Assembly (NCBI RefSeq): GCF_954871325.1
Contig: NC_088776.1
Span: forward strand, 23,174,508 to 23,238,507
Direction: 5' to 3'
Length of the DNA stretch: 64,000 nucleotides
DNA from: Gordionus sp. m RMFG-2023
Taxonomy: Eukaryota > Nematomorpha > Gordioida > Chordodea > Parachordodidae
Of this stretch, positions 12,901-26,500 are shown piece by piece. The position numbers and the translations under genes are program-made. Each line of letters opens with the position of its first letter. The first letter of the stretch is position 1. The notes beneath the pieces are model-generated. The model worked only from the letters and a program-made list of their open reading frames with translations. It was not told the DNA's origin and ran no database searches.

Positions 12901-14300
12901 TGCGAACGCTAAAAGCGATGATAATCAGCGACCAGATATGAGCTGATCAATCGCTGGCGAAATTCATTAATAGTACAAATTTTAACAATTTTTAATTGGC
13001 AAGAGGATTTAATTATTTATCTATTTATATATTAAAATATGATTTTGATAGATAAATATAAGATTAAATAAAGGTTCAAAAAATTAAACCATAAATATAA
13101 GGGAATAGGATGAGTTTTATTTTATATAATTTTTTAAAACTTTTGTCCCATTTTATATTGTTAAATACAATCCATCATTAGCCAAAATTTTGTGAGGGGG
13201 GCGTGGGTGCAGTATTACATTGGGTTTTTACCACGAATTTTATTGGCTTAAGATTTACTTATTGTAGCTCTTTTAATATATTCGATTTTGATAAAAATAA
13301 ATAAATTTTTCACTTTTTTTTATAAAAATGTTTTCTTCTTAAAATTTAAATTATAATCGGTATTTCAAATATTTATAAATTTTTCTTCTAAATCTTTGTT
13401 ACGGATATATATTTTTTAATTCATAATATATAACTATATTCCAAACATAAACTATAATTAAATCAAAATAAGGACGATCATTCTATAACGAACGTGGTAC
13501 AAGTTATAAAAAACACGAATAATTATATTTTAAAATGATAATTTGAATTTTATGTTTTAAAAAATAAAATTCCTTGGTTTATGATTTAAGGGCTCTTATA
13601 CTACCACCTATATTTTTTTAAAAATATTTAAGGTTCTTCATGAGATATGTCCAAGGAAAGAGATAATGATTGGTAAAATAAATAATTTGTTAATTTATAT
13701 TACTTTTTTTTTCTCAGCTGACAGCCTAATTAGAATTTACCTTTTTTGGAAATGAAGAAATGCAAGTGAGTCCCAAATTAAGGATTTATCTAAGACCAAG
13801 TAGTAATAAAAACAATTTAGCCTTATGGCTTATGGTATCATATGATAAATTAGCAGGCTTGAGCCCTCACAAGAGAACAGCTAATGATTAAATTAATCTC
13901 TCATGTCTGTCTTGACTTTAGTCTCCCTTTATAATCAATCGATATTTTACATTATATGCATATATGTAGTTGAACAAAACATTCAATTCGGTAGCCTATG
14001 GCAAATATTAATTGTTCATCTAGATGTGATCTAGGTTACAATTTGGTAATGCTTCCAACTATTTATACCACTAATAGTTGAATATATTCCAAGGGGGGGG
14101 GGGGGGGTAATAAGAATATATATTGAGGGAGCAATGTGTAGAAGGGATTTTACTTAACTTAAAATAATATCTAAGAGAGTAGGCAATTTCCAAAGGGGAG
14201 ATTTCCCTGCCCCCACTTCTTTGGATATGTCAATTATCCATATTAGTCTAGTCTGTTTCTATTGTGTTTATGAATACATCTTTAAACTTTCTAGTATATT
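9976..14300. other. 4.3 kb of AT-rich DNA without recognisable genes
   Basis: No frame with plausible protein character was found. Small landmarks are a hairpin near 12917-12953 (arms AGCGATGATAATCAGC and GCTGATCAATCGCT), a G-rich block at 13193-13208, and a run of about 14 G at 14093-14107. A minus-strand frame at 12108-11863 is AT-driven and not believed. Confidence 0.5.
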
Positions 14301-14319
14301 TCTATTTCAGATCCATGGA

Positions 14320-15000
14320 CCATAAAAAAAAATAAAGAGGGGCACGCTAAAATGGGCAGAAATAGAAGCGAATTTTGTTTAGTACAATTCGTCAGTTACC
14401 TGACTCTATCAGAAATAGAAAACCTCTATACGACTATATGATAAGCTTCAAACTTCACAACCCCGATGATAATATATAGCTTAAATTTATTGGTCATGGA
14501 TCTTTGTCTTTACCACCAAGGTAATGCCAGGCTCCCGTTGCCTCCGCAAGGCAATCACCATAATTCTAATAGCGTGACTCGGAAATTGCAGGGTTTCTCT
14601 CCACCTGTGCTGGACTCAGATGTAGCTTCGCTTGCCTCTCAGGACAGGACTCCAGAATAAGGGAATGGTTAACATAAATTTGTCGACCCATCGCTCAAGG
14701 TACTTTAATTCCTAGTACATGTCTCATTTCTGGTTTTAGTGATCAATGACAGAGCATGGTGAGCCAATAGGGTTCGATATTATTCCGATGGTTGACGATA
14801 TCTTTAATGATATCATTCATCCCCGTCATCTAACCATGGTTGATTTCAATTTTGAGGAGTATCCTTCACTCAATATCGCATTTGTTTGCAAAGATAAGCG
14901 AAGGTCACTGCCACCATTTATTAAGGCAGCATCCACTTCCGACCTAGACTTTAATCCCACAAAATCATAAACAAGAACAACCTTTACACCCTACACCCGG
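14320..15000 (+). other. GC-richer island with two short open frames, probable transposon remnant
   Basis: Two plus-strand frames (14466-14660 and 14746-14970) lie in sequence visibly richer in G+C than its surroundings. The second reads MTEHGEPIGFDIIPMVDDIF and on for 74 residues; a further short frame from 14352 reads MGRNRSEFCLVQFVSYL. I recognise none of these. Composition and isolation from any splice context suggest a fragment of a mobile element or a recently inserted foreign segment rather than a host gene. Confidence 0.3.
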
Positions 15001-15124
15001 CACCCTTCCTTTATCAGGTTAACTAACAAGTACGCCCATAATTGAGCAACTCGTAGAAGCAAACATTTTGGGGAAACATGTCTAACGACCAAATTTGCCT
15101 ACCACTTTAACAAAATACGCGGCG

Positions 15125-15555
15125 CATAGGCGTAGCCAGGATTTTTCTAAGGGGGGGGGGGAAATTAATAAAAAATTATATTTGATATATTATATTATTT
15201 AGTAATTTTATGGGTCTATTATTAATAATTATAATACATTTCACTTTTGTCTTAAGACTTATCTTTGGTTTATATTCCATTACTTAAAAAACATTTTTGG
15301 TTCACTTTTTTATATATAAATGCTTTTTTCCAAAAATGTATAAATTATGATGAATAGTTTTAGTTTAAAAAAATATAAACTTTTACATCCTTTCTTTCAA
15401 ATTATTGTTTTATATGCATACATTTTTACGGGTCAGGGAGTGGGGGGGGGGACTAAGGGGGATATTTTTTATTAGCTTAAAATGATATTCACAAAAAGTA
15501 ATAAATTTCTGAAGGGGGGATTTTCCCTTGCCCCCCCTTCCTGGCGACGCCTATG
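15125..15555. mobile_element. MITE family A, copy 2, complete (431 bp)
   Basis: This is the only copy in the window with both ends. It starts CATAGGCGTAGCCAGG and ends CTGGCGACGCCTATG, giving inverted termini of about 16 bp. The interior matches copy 1. A TA step sits at each border (CATA/GGCG and CGCC/TATG), so a TA target duplication is possible but not proven. It inserted beside, or into, the gypsy relic that starts at 15578. No coding capacity. Confidence 0.85.
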
Positions 15556-15577
15556 ACGTGACGAAACTTATAAAGAT

Positions 15578-16670
15578 ATGAAAATATCGCAAGTCATAAA
15601 TGATATAAAGAATAATGAGCCTATAAAAAATAAAATATATAAAAACATTGAATTGGAACTAGGTATTATTAAAGATTGTCTTTACAAGAAAAACAAAATC
15701 ATAATTCCAACAAGTATGAAAAAAATGTGCTGCAGACATTGCACGAAGGTCTGGGGAGAGGGAAAAATCAAATCCTTAGCTAAGGATTACATGTGGGTAT
15801 GAATAACGACATAGAGATGGAAGTAAAAAGTTGTAACGATTGTAATACATACTGTGACAATCCTAAATACAAAAATCATGGGTTTCATACTAAACCATTT
15901 GAAAGGATACATATATATTATGCGAGTTCGTTTTTCACAAATTGTTTGATAATAGTCGATGGCTATAGTAAATTTCCAATTATTGTTTCTGTCAAAAACA
16001 TTAAAACTGAAATTATAAAACCATCTCGCTATTTGGAATACCTGAAACTATAGTTATTGATAATGGTACTAATTTCACAAATAAGGATTTTGAAAAATTT
16101 TGCATAAAACATGTATACGTCCGCATCCCGCCAGCAGTCTAATGGCCAGGTGGAAATAAGGGTTAAAATGTTTAAGGGCACATGAAAAGAAATATTAAGA
16201 GTGATTTAGATACTTAACTTGATAAAATCCTATTTAATTACAGAAACACAACTAATGACACAACAGGAGTTTCACCCTCTAAAAGAATATTTAATAGTGG
16301 CATTAGAATTAAATTGGACTTATTTAAACCGTTAGAGGAAAAAGAAGATAGAGACATCACAGTATCACTTAATAGAACCATGAATGTAGTAGATTTTATT
16401 TGCTATTAAATACAATGAGATGATAAATGGAATAAAGGTATAATAACACATAAAGAAAGTGACATGATGTTCCAAGTCATGACATATAAAGGTATTATAA
16501 ATAGACATTTAAACCAGTTGAGAAAAAGTATATGTTCTAACACATTTTGGAATCTAGATTCTAACTTTAAGAATTTATTTAAGAAGGGAAATGTGTACAT
16601 AAATAAAAATATTATAAATAAAGATAAATTAACACCAATTTCTAGATCAATACGAATAAAACAATAACCT
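15578..16670 (+). pseudogene. Ty3/gypsy retrotransposon integrase relic
   Basis: The frames give, in order, an integrase H2C2 zinc-binding region (CCRHCTKVW with a later CNDCNTY), the core start FERIHIYYASSFFTNCLIIV (an aspartate is expected where the first Y of YYAS stands), VIDNGTNFTNKDFEKFC carrying the second acidic residue, SNGQVE carrying the third, and the NYRNTTNDTTGVSPSK segment near the core's end. Several stops and frameshifts separate these pieces (near 15800, 16050, 16140 and 16216). The pattern is that of the K02A2.6-like gypsy integrases of invertebrates. Polymerase parts upstream are missing; MITE A abuts the break. Confidence 0.85.
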
Positions 16671-17170
16671 GTTTATTTAAAAGATTATGTAACTATATAT
16701 ATAACAAATATTTAACACTAAAACGCAAAAATAAATTAAACATTGAAAAATATGATATAATACTCTTAAAAAAAAATTGATTTACCATTCTAGTATTCTA
16801 TTATTAAATCTATTCTGTGTATTATTCCTAATTCCATATATTATTCTTATAATTCATTAGATCAATTATTAATCCTAATTATTTGATAATAATAACAATG
16901 GGGTACAGCAAGAGATCTAAGACGAAATTACGATTGATGAAAACAACTTATGACAAGGATAACAAGTTAACGATTGGACAAACCAATGTACAAACTCAAA
17001 AACGATTTGGACATACCAACGTGTAAAATCAAATTCGACATAGACAAGCCAACGATAATGAATATGACTTGTGCAACAACGAGAACAGTCAAGAAGATAA
17101 ACAATTTGGATAAAAGCTCTCGATGATAGCTTATATCAAACTATAGGGGAAGCATCTTAGAAGAGGGAGA

Positions 17171-17585
17171 ATGTTGAATGTTTTGAATATTAATTTCATT
17201 ATATAACTTTTTCTTTATTTTTGTAAAATTAATATTCAAAATGTTATCGCAAGATATTTTTATAAAACTTATTTTGTATTTTTATTTTGGAAATGCTTTC
17301 ATGTTATGTAGCTATTCAAATATATTATATAAAATATTATATATAAACCATGGATATTTTTAGTTTAAGACAGATATGTATTTACATTTTTGGAAATGAT
17401 ATAAATAAAATTCTTTTTATCAAGCATAATCTATCATGATTTATCAGCTAGAATCACTCCTTAGTCATAATATTGGTAATCTTTTGTCAGACGAACAATT
17501 GAGAGTTTCAATTAGTGTAAATCTAAGTTGTGACATCATACAGCCACAAACTTCTATCAAATTGAAATCACCAGTTCATTCATAG
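17171..17585 (+). repeat. Probable 3' LTR of the gypsy relic
   Basis: A purine-rich tract (AGAAGAGGGAGAA, ending at 17170) is followed at once by TGTTGAATG, a typical polypurine-tract/LTR junction. The LTR end is guessed at ATTCA near 17581. No 5' LTR is present in the window for comparison, so the length is uncertain. Confidence 0.4.
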
Positions 17586-17639
17586 GGTAAGCACGGCCTC
17601 AGTATATACAGTTAAGGGCAACACCAGCGCCACACTGCT

Positions 17640-18241
17640 AGCGTCTACATGAACAGGGGAGGGGATAGGTAGCAACAGTCTGCATCTAATTTTTATTGAG
17701 GATGGCATGGGGTATGCGCCTTTAAGGGGGATAGTATAAATTTATTGGGGGTTAGCTCTTAAATTTTTGGATGAAATAGGACAAAATACATTGCTAAAAT
17801 AATACTTTTATTATAAATTATAATACAATGATATTGCTGATCATCGACCAAATCTATATATTGCAAACAATCATAGATATTATTTTCCAAAAAAAACTTT
17901 CTGCTATTCTTTTAAATGTAATTTAAAAGGGTTAGATCTCAACAAAATTATATTCATGCCAAACAATATGCTATAATAATGCATTCATTGTAAATGAGGG
18001 GTTTTTAATTATATTAATGATCTAAAAAATAACTCTTTTATATTCATAATATTTTTATAAAACAATTTTAGTTATTTATTTTAAAATTTATGATAGGTGT
18101 ACCACTATAATAAAAAAGGCAAAATTAATAATGATAAGACATCGCCGCCGAAGGTGGGTATTTTTTTTTTGGGGGGGGGAGGATAGGCATTGGTTTTTGA
18201 GGGGGGTTTGCACTCAGTAAAAATCCTGTCATGTAGACGCT
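17640..18241. mobile_element. MITE family B, copy 1, complete (602 bp)
   Basis: The element begins AGCGTCTACATGA and ends TCATGTAGACGCT, a perfect 13-bp inverted terminus. Subterminal G-rich blocks lie on both sides. The interior is AT-rich without a frame. A second, inverted copy is at 61860-62242: the interior word around 17848-17880 appears there as its reverse complement. No target duplication could be seen. Confidence 0.85.
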
Positions 18242-18450
18242 GCACACAAATGAATCATGTAATAAATCTAGGTTTAACAGCCACCCACATACATTCCGGC
18301 CCATCTTGAGCGTACAAATTTATCTCATGTAGTTGGCTTAGATGATATGACGACTATACCTTGGGCCCTCAGAATATCACTAATATGGGACTTCACATGT
18401 GTCCCTTCATTCCGCTCAACATTATCCATCAGCTAACATAAGCAGAAACA
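18242..18450 (-). other. GC-richer fragment, possibly a coding relic
   Basis: On the minus strand a frame reads VERNEGTHVKSHISDILRAQ and then GIVVISSKPTT before a stop, followed by DKFVRSRWAGMYVGGC. It has protein-like composition but I do not recognise it. The MITE B copy next to it may have inserted into the same parent sequence, since 17585-17639 has similar composition. Confidence 0.25.
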
Positions 18451-18779
18451 AAAACGATCAATAAATACAAAAATCTTAACAACATCCTATTTATTCAAAT
18501 GGTGATTTTTAAAAACGACCATATTTCACCATTAACCTATAAGTTTTTAAAAAATTTTGGCACCAAAATTCTGCCATTTTACAAAAAGACCAAAGAATTT
18601 TTACTGATACGTCATAAAACTTAAATAGAAATTTTTAGATACAATTATGGTTCCTTTTTGGGAACCAATTATGAAATTGTATTTTCATTTTGATGGTGTT
18701 TTATTTTTTATAGTGTTTTCAATGTTATGATAGAAATTTTTAATGAATAATTATTATAAAAAAATATAAATTATAATTA

Positions 18780-19250
18780 TAAACGAGATTATCTCTAAAA
18801 TAATTATCATAAATCATTTTCTATATAATCATTCCCTAAAAAATATTCTCTATAAAATCATTCTCTATAAAAGCTCCATAAAATCGTCCTCTATAAATTA
18901 TTCTCTACAAAATTGTTCTCTTATAAAATAAATTAATATAAGATCATTCTTTATAAAAATTATTTAATAATTCTCTATAAAATGATCTTATATAAACGAC
19001 ATTCTTGTTAAATCATTCTCTATAAATGACATTATTTACAATTGTTTTCTCTATGAACACTATAAAATAAATCCACTATAAAATCATCCTCTATAAAAGA
19101 CATTTTCTATAATTGTTTTCCCTATAAAAGTTTCTTTATTAAATAGATTCTCTATAAAATGATTCTTATAAATGACATTCTCTATAAAAGATATTCTCTA
19201 TAATTAGTTTCTCTATAAAAGTAAATTAAAGTTCTAAAGATTTCTCTAAA
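18780..19250. repeat. Degenerate minisatellite, TTCTCTATAAAA-type unit
   Basis: Some two dozen imperfect copies of a unit near ATTCTCTATAAAATCATT (about 18-22 bp) follow one another, with drift in spacing and sequence. No gene is present. Confidence 0.75.
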
Positions 19251-20577
19251 AGGTCGGGATACCAAAATTATCATATTCTTCTTAAAATAAGAGGTCTTTG
19301 AACCCAAATTTGGGTTTAGAAATTTAAAATTGGTTGAAAACTTTAAGAGTACAGACCTAACAAGGATAGTTCTATGGACGACCCATCAAACCCGTTATAT
19401 TTTGACCTGGACGTGTTCAGACTCATTTAAGAAAATTGGTTCTGATTAAGTTTGTGTCATCAAATTTCCGCTATAGAGTTTACACTTTTTGGACCCGATG
19501 GATTAATAGGCCTGTAAAATAGTTCACGAATCGTATGGATTGAATAAAAAAGGGAACTTTTTGATTATAAATTGATAAACTATTTTAAAGATTATTTAAA
19601 GAATTTGAATAAAATATCTCCCATTTTCGCATTCAGAATTGTCACTGTGTCTAACTGTTTAAGCCCAGACTTCTTGTGCTAAATTGTAATATGGAATATT
19701 TAAGAAAATTCTCCCATTTTTAAAGAATTTTTACCCTAACTTTTACCATGATTATTAAGAATATTAATTTAGAAATTTTAAGGATATAAATATTCTTATT
19801 TTTTAGCCATTTTTGCTTTAGAAATTTAGAACCTGTCCAATATTGTATATCTTCTGTAAATCACATTTTTATCAAAAACATTCAAGTTGGAACTAATTAA
19901 TTTTTAATTATAAAAGATTAATAATAGATAGATCAAAAATATATTGGTGTTTCCATTTTGCCGATTTTTTTAATCAAATACCATAACGCAACTTGGCTTA
20001 AATCTAGGAGAAAATTTTAATTAATAAAAATGGATTATTTAATTTTGGAGTAAAAAAGATGTTAGCTTTAGAATAATTATAAAGAAGAAAATGAGCAAAA
20101 CCTCTTGAACATATCTATAAAGAAATTTATCATTTGAGTATGTAATTCTGAAAGGTGTAACATCAACACAGCTCTTTAGCTATATAAATTTGAAGGGAGA
20201 TGAACTTTCTCAGATATTATTAGTTTGAAGATTTAGAACGTCATATTATAATAGTAATATGTAAAAATAGCTTTTTGATTAAAAAAATATTTAAGACTAA
20301 TTTCGCATATATCACAGAATAAAAAATATTTTTAAGGTCATACAATTCAGAGTATCACTATTATTTTAAAACTCTTATAGAGAGATGTAACATTTAATTG
20401 TGAGAGTTAAGTGAAAATAGAAATGTTATACTAGATTATTAATATCACGTTTTAAAAATTAAAATTTTTATATTGCATTTTTCTAAAATTACAAAATATG
20501 TAGATAGAAAATTATAACATTCAAACGTGGATATTTTATTAGTTTGGCGGACTTACAAAAATTTATAAGATTAAGTT
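19251..20577. other. Non-coding stretch downstream of the CNGA gene
   Basis: AT-rich; no frame, RNA gene or repeat with clear borders was found. It includes whatever 3' untranslated region the CNGA gene has (below 20578, minus strand). Confidence 0.5.
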
Positions 20578-23500
20578 TTAAATTTTTTGAATTATATTAG
20601 GCATTGATGAAAAACTCTTTTTTTTATAAAGTGATATATCAAAATTAGTAGGACTCTTCTTTTCCATAGCCGTAATTCTTCGTTTTAATTTATATTGGCT
20701 ATTTGTAAACTCAGCTAATAAACGAGCGAATCGAGTTTGTAAAGAATCTAATTTTTTTTCAAGATCGATTATTTTTTCTTGAACAGTTCCCCCCTCTTTT
20801 TGGCTCTCTTCAACTTGATTGAACACCTCCTCGTCCAAAAGGTTATCTTTTTTTAAGATCTCTTTCCCTCGCTCCAAGAGAATTTTTTTTGCTTCCGGAT
20901 AATCTTCAAGAGTTTCCCAAAGGTCATCTTTTGATAGGCAAAATACATCTGAATATCCAAGGCTTCTAACGTTAGCTGTTCTCCGATTACCTAATTGTTA
21001 TATTTCAAAATATATTGATTCACAAGGGTAATTAAATATTGGTTAAAATAAAAATTAATATAAATGTTTTGCTAAATTTATTCTAAACTAAATAAGTGGC
21101 GAAGACCTGGGTGCAGTCATTAATAATATGATAAGCCCCAAAATTTTTTTTAGTGTTTTAGATGATGGGAGAACATATTTTGACAACCTGAGTTTTTGCG
21201 TATTCATTTTTAACACCTGACCCTACCTGTTTTGTAGGATACTAGATAATTTAAAAGAAACTAATATAGATTTTTGTTTAAAAAAATGAGAGATTATATT
21301 TTTAACATTTTTTATAAGGAATTATTAAAAACTTATAGTGTCAACTAGAGGTCTGCATTGGGCGGGGTTTCGACCCGCCCGCCCACGCCCATCTAAGTGG
21401 GCGGGTGGATGCGGGTAAAAAAATTTCGAGAATGGGCAGGCGGGCGGGTTAAAAAAATTTTAAACTATGGGCGGGCGGGTGCAGGTTAAGAAATTTAAAC
21501 AATGAGCGGGCGGGTTAAGGAAATTTAAAATTGAAAATTACCGGGGGGGATAAAGAAGAATGATTGGATATGACGAATAGATTTGATATGAGAAATGAAT
21601 TGGATATGAAGAATAGATTGAATATGGTTAACAGGTGATTGAATATGAAGAATGAGCATATTAAGGAGAGGAATGGCTGAGGGGAGATATAATATGCAAA
21701 AATAAAAATTTTCGCAAAATAATTGGGAAATTAAAAATTTCAAAAATTGGGCATGGTCAAAACAATTGTCATGATGTGGGCTAAATAAAAGTTTCAAGAT
21801 AAAACCTACCATTAGTTTGACCACAATAAAAATTTTGAGTATTTATTGAACAAAATTATAATATAGTAGTTATGTAATTATATATTAGTATATTGCAGAT
21901 TATAAAACAAAACTTCGTAATATAAGTGAAGAATGTTAATATTAAATAAATTTAATGTTCATATTGTTAAATTAGCAGAGCTATTATAAAAATTATTTAT
22001 ATTGTTAGGTAACGGAGAGAAAGTTGAGGGAAAACAAACTTGGAGAAAAAATCTCTGATGAAAAAAAACTTTAAGGAAAAGTATCCAGAAAAGGATAGAA
22101 TTCTTTAAAGTTATTAAACGATAAATAATATAATTATTTTATAGAATATCTTTTGATATAAATTATCATTATGGATATTGATTAATGAAATAAGTCGAAA
22201 ACATGGAAATGATAATTGGGGCTTAAAAATGGAAATGTGAGGGGCGTTGTCTATCTATACCACTTGATGAGGTCTGTTGAAATATTTTAAGGCCTTAAGT
22301 ATTTAATTTCGGTGTTTGAAGAAGGGAGACATTGGAGAGTGATTAGACGAATGACGAAGTCTGGTGCTAAACGCCGTTCAGGTGGAATAGAATATTATTG
22401 AAAAATAGGCTAATTTATAGCAGAAGCATGGTGAGTAAAAGAGTCAATAAAACATGATCAAGGTATATTTTGATGCTGATTATTTTACATTTGAGTTAAT
22501 TTTTTTGGAACAGTCTTCCATAGTGAGTTCATAGGCGTTATTAATTATTTCTAGAATTATGGGGATATGAACCAAATTTAGAGAATCTATCTATTATCAC
22601 ATGGGTGATTTGAGCGTTGGAATAGGGGGGAGAGGTTAAAGGATGCTTACAATTATTTTAATTTTTTTGGTAAGAATTATTGGCTGGGCCTCAATAAAAT
22701 CAGAGCTTTGGATAATTATGAGGCAGAAAATAAAGGAGGGGAAATTGAAGCAATTTGAGGTGGGAAGAGAGGGGATAAAAAAATTAAATTGAGAGCATAG
22801 ATAAATGAACTGAGAAAAAGGTTTATAAAATTGTTTTTAGAAAAATAAGTGCCTATATAATCGCTTATATAAATTTTATAAAAAACATGAAAATTATTAT
22901 TAATTTTTTATTCCATAAAATAAATAGAATTTTTAAACAAAATGTTTCACGTGTTGAGCGAATATAAAATTCGCAAAAATGTTTCCATTTGTCAAAAAGA
23001 TCTCTTATTTTAAAAGTTTTATTTATTTATAGGTACTTAAAAGTAATGAAAGTCTACGCCTCCTACCGATCTTAAACCGGGACCGGACTGGGTCGATGGA
23101 GGTCTTATTTTAAGGACCACAGTCCGGGCCGGTCTTTATTTTTACCGTTCGGACCGTGGTCTGGACCGGTCTTTTATTAATATTTAAGTTTGCTTTATTA
23201 TTTAATTAATATTTTATTTTTACCTAATTTCTTTGTATATTTTATTTTATGTTATTCTAGAGGAGTTATTTTAATTTTTGTGTAGTTCATTTTTATTTTG
23301 CAATATGAAAACATAAGTTTTTCAAAGAATCATTTTACTTATAGTCCCATTAGACAAGAATTAAAATAGGTAAAAACAAAATTATTTTTAAAATATCAAA
23401 AAAATAAAAAGACTGGTCCTGGACCGATTTTAGAACCAGGGTCTGAATCAATCTTTTTCAAAAGATCATGGTCCGGTCCGAGTACATCGGGTCGGTCCGG

Positions 23501-26500
23501 ACCAAACCGTGACCTTCACTACTTAAAAGGATCAAGCTTAGATTACTAATCTGAAATTTTAAGAAAACGATGAATTTGAAAGAAACACGTTACTTGATAA
23601 TAACAACTCATTTTAATGATTTAAAAAAATTCGTCATTAGAAAAATGAAAAAATCTTTTATTAAAATTTTGTTTATTAGAGTTTTGAGAATTCCAAATTG
23701 AAAGCACGCCATAATTAAAATTTTATCTTTTATATATTAACCACCAGTCATAAAAATAGTTTCCTGAAAACAAGAAAAATAATCACAATTTCATGGTATG
23801 GGTTTTGAATTTCCATTTGCCATTAATTTTTAAATTATAAATGTCTATAAAAATGAAGGATTTAACCACGGATCTGAACCGAAATGATCGGTTCGGTTTA
23901 GGTTCAGGTTCGGATAAAAATAGAGATTCAAGGTTTCAGTTCGAAAAAAAGGATAGGTTCGGTTCGAACCTGAAAAACGGGTTTGAACACTTTTTTATAT
24001 AAACCTACATTCGATTTATATATTTCATTTGTTGTGATATTTTGTGAAATTTATTGAGTTCTAGAGGGTGTTTTCTTTTTATGTGATGCTCAAGATTTGC
24101 TCCTGGTTTCCCTTTACAGTTGTTAATCAGTAATATTACATTTTGATGTATTATTTATAATACTATATGTAAATAATTATATATTGGATTCGATTTATTT
24201 CTAAGCATAGAAATAATAGAAAAAAAATTTAATTTAAAGAAAAAAAAATACGAAAAATAACAATTCCACCAAATACTTAAAATAAATCAAAAATAGGGTG
24301 TTCCAGTTTAAAATCTTTTTATCCCAGACTAAAAAGCAATTAAGTAACAAAATTAAGTCGACCCAGGGCACAACCTAAGCTTAAAAATATTTAAATGTTG
24401 TAGAATAGTGATATACTAATGGTTATAAAAATTAAGTTAGAATGTTATCAATATACTAATAATAACTTTCACATAATTTATAAAAACAAAATCTTGAGGC
24501 TCGAACTGGTTCAAAGGCAATATAGCGGTTCCGTTTAGGTTAGGATAGAAAATCATTTAACAGTTCAGGTTCGGTTCAGATTCGATATAAAAATAATTTT
24601 ATAGATCTCCTCAAATTCTACATCTCCTTGTTCATGACATAATTATCCATATTTGTATTTACAAATATTAACTAATAGTATAGGTAACCGAAAAACAAAC
24701 CTGTGGGAAAAAAATAAGTCGACCAAGATAACAGCTGATATAATGCTTACGGAAAAAATTGTGCACAAAAAATTTCTTGGGAAATAGGAATAAAAACTAG
24801 AAAAAATTTAATAATAAAATACTGTGGAACAAAATGCATAGGAATTTAAAAAATAAATTTATAAATATTTTTTTAAAAAAAACTATTAGGGATTCAATAT
24901 ATTATTAATGTTTATATTTTTAATTATGTACATATTCTCTTTCTTTAATTTAAGTGAATGACAAAAAAAGAAGTTCAATATGTCCTTGTCAGGGATGGGC
25001 ATAATTACTTAAAAATTGTAATTAATTCCAAATTAAAATTATTTAATTTTTGTAATTAGTTATAGTAATTCTTTTTCTAAAAAAGGTAATAAATTACTAT
25101 TACATACAATCGTGATTTAGGGTACTCAAATGATTTTGAATATATTTTTAACTAATATTCAAAAAAAACGTATAACTTTTTTTAAAAAGTATCTGTTTTT
25201 CGAGTAGTTCGTTATAAACGTGTTTTATATTACTTGTTTAACAAAGTTGGAATAAATTATCTTTCTACAGGTGCTGATGAAGACAACAATGCTTTAGACG
25301 TTTTATAACGAAATTTACAATTAAACCTTAGCCTTTGATGACTTATTTTGAATGACTTTAAAATAAATGATGGTAAAGTTTGTTGAATCTTTGCTTTTGA
25401 CAATTCAGAGAAAAATATTGAAATGATTATTTTCTCTAAAAGAACAATATTAGGAACAAAAAGTGAATATTAAAATATACCTTCATATGTTTTAAGAAAT
25501 TAGTGATGGTTTGATTGTGGCTTTTAACGATTTTATTTCAGAGTACACAAGCAGCACTTGTTGTTTCATTTTTATCAGTTATTCAAAAACAATTGGGATT
25601 GAATATTGACAATTTAGATTTATCTTTTACTGAATGTAAGATTGTATTTGAAGAGCAATTATTGAGTTATCGTCATAGTCAAAGGTAAGTTAAAGGTTTA
25701 GAGTCACTTATTATGTGTCCGTCAAAATTAATATAAAAAATATTAATGAATTATTACAATTGCAATCATTAAGCGTTGTTCATAAAATTTAATTAATAGG
25801 AAAAGGAATTATAAATGTAATTATCAATTATAACTGATAATTCCTAATTATACGTGCCTAAAAAATGTAATTAATTATATTAATTTTTTTTAAAGTAGAA
25901 TTAATTACAGTTACTAATTACAAGAAAAGGAATAGTAATTATGGAGTTAATTACATATGTAAATAATTGCTGCCCAACCCTGGTCGTTATTCAGTCGAAT
26001 TCGCCTGGTAAAAATAAGAAGGTGTTATGGCTCAGCTCGTAAGCCCTGGTCAATGAAGCCCTTTGCCCGGAATGTATAAAAATTTGTACAAGTTTTTAGG
26101 CTGGTATGTAATAATTGTTTGTGAGGGAATATAAACTTCATTATTCATTTTAAAAAATAACAAACTTAGGGCCACCCCGGAAAAATATTTTGAATAAATT
26201 TCCTAAAAATACTTGAACAAGTTGTCAGACTCGCCCAATTTTTTTTAGAAAAACTTGGTCCGCTGGCCAGGATTTCTAGTATGCCAGGCATTCAAATCTC
26301 TGATGTAATTTTCTTCATCCCTATGATATATCGAAATTAATTGAAATTCCCCTTATTAAATTTTATATTTCCTAAATTAAGCCTTGGATACCTTTCTTAA
26401 GGTGTTCTAGCAATTTGTTAAATTCGCTTTAAAACATGGTTGATCTAACATGAATATTTTTCTAATTAGACGATACGAGAATTGAATGGGGCATATGGTA

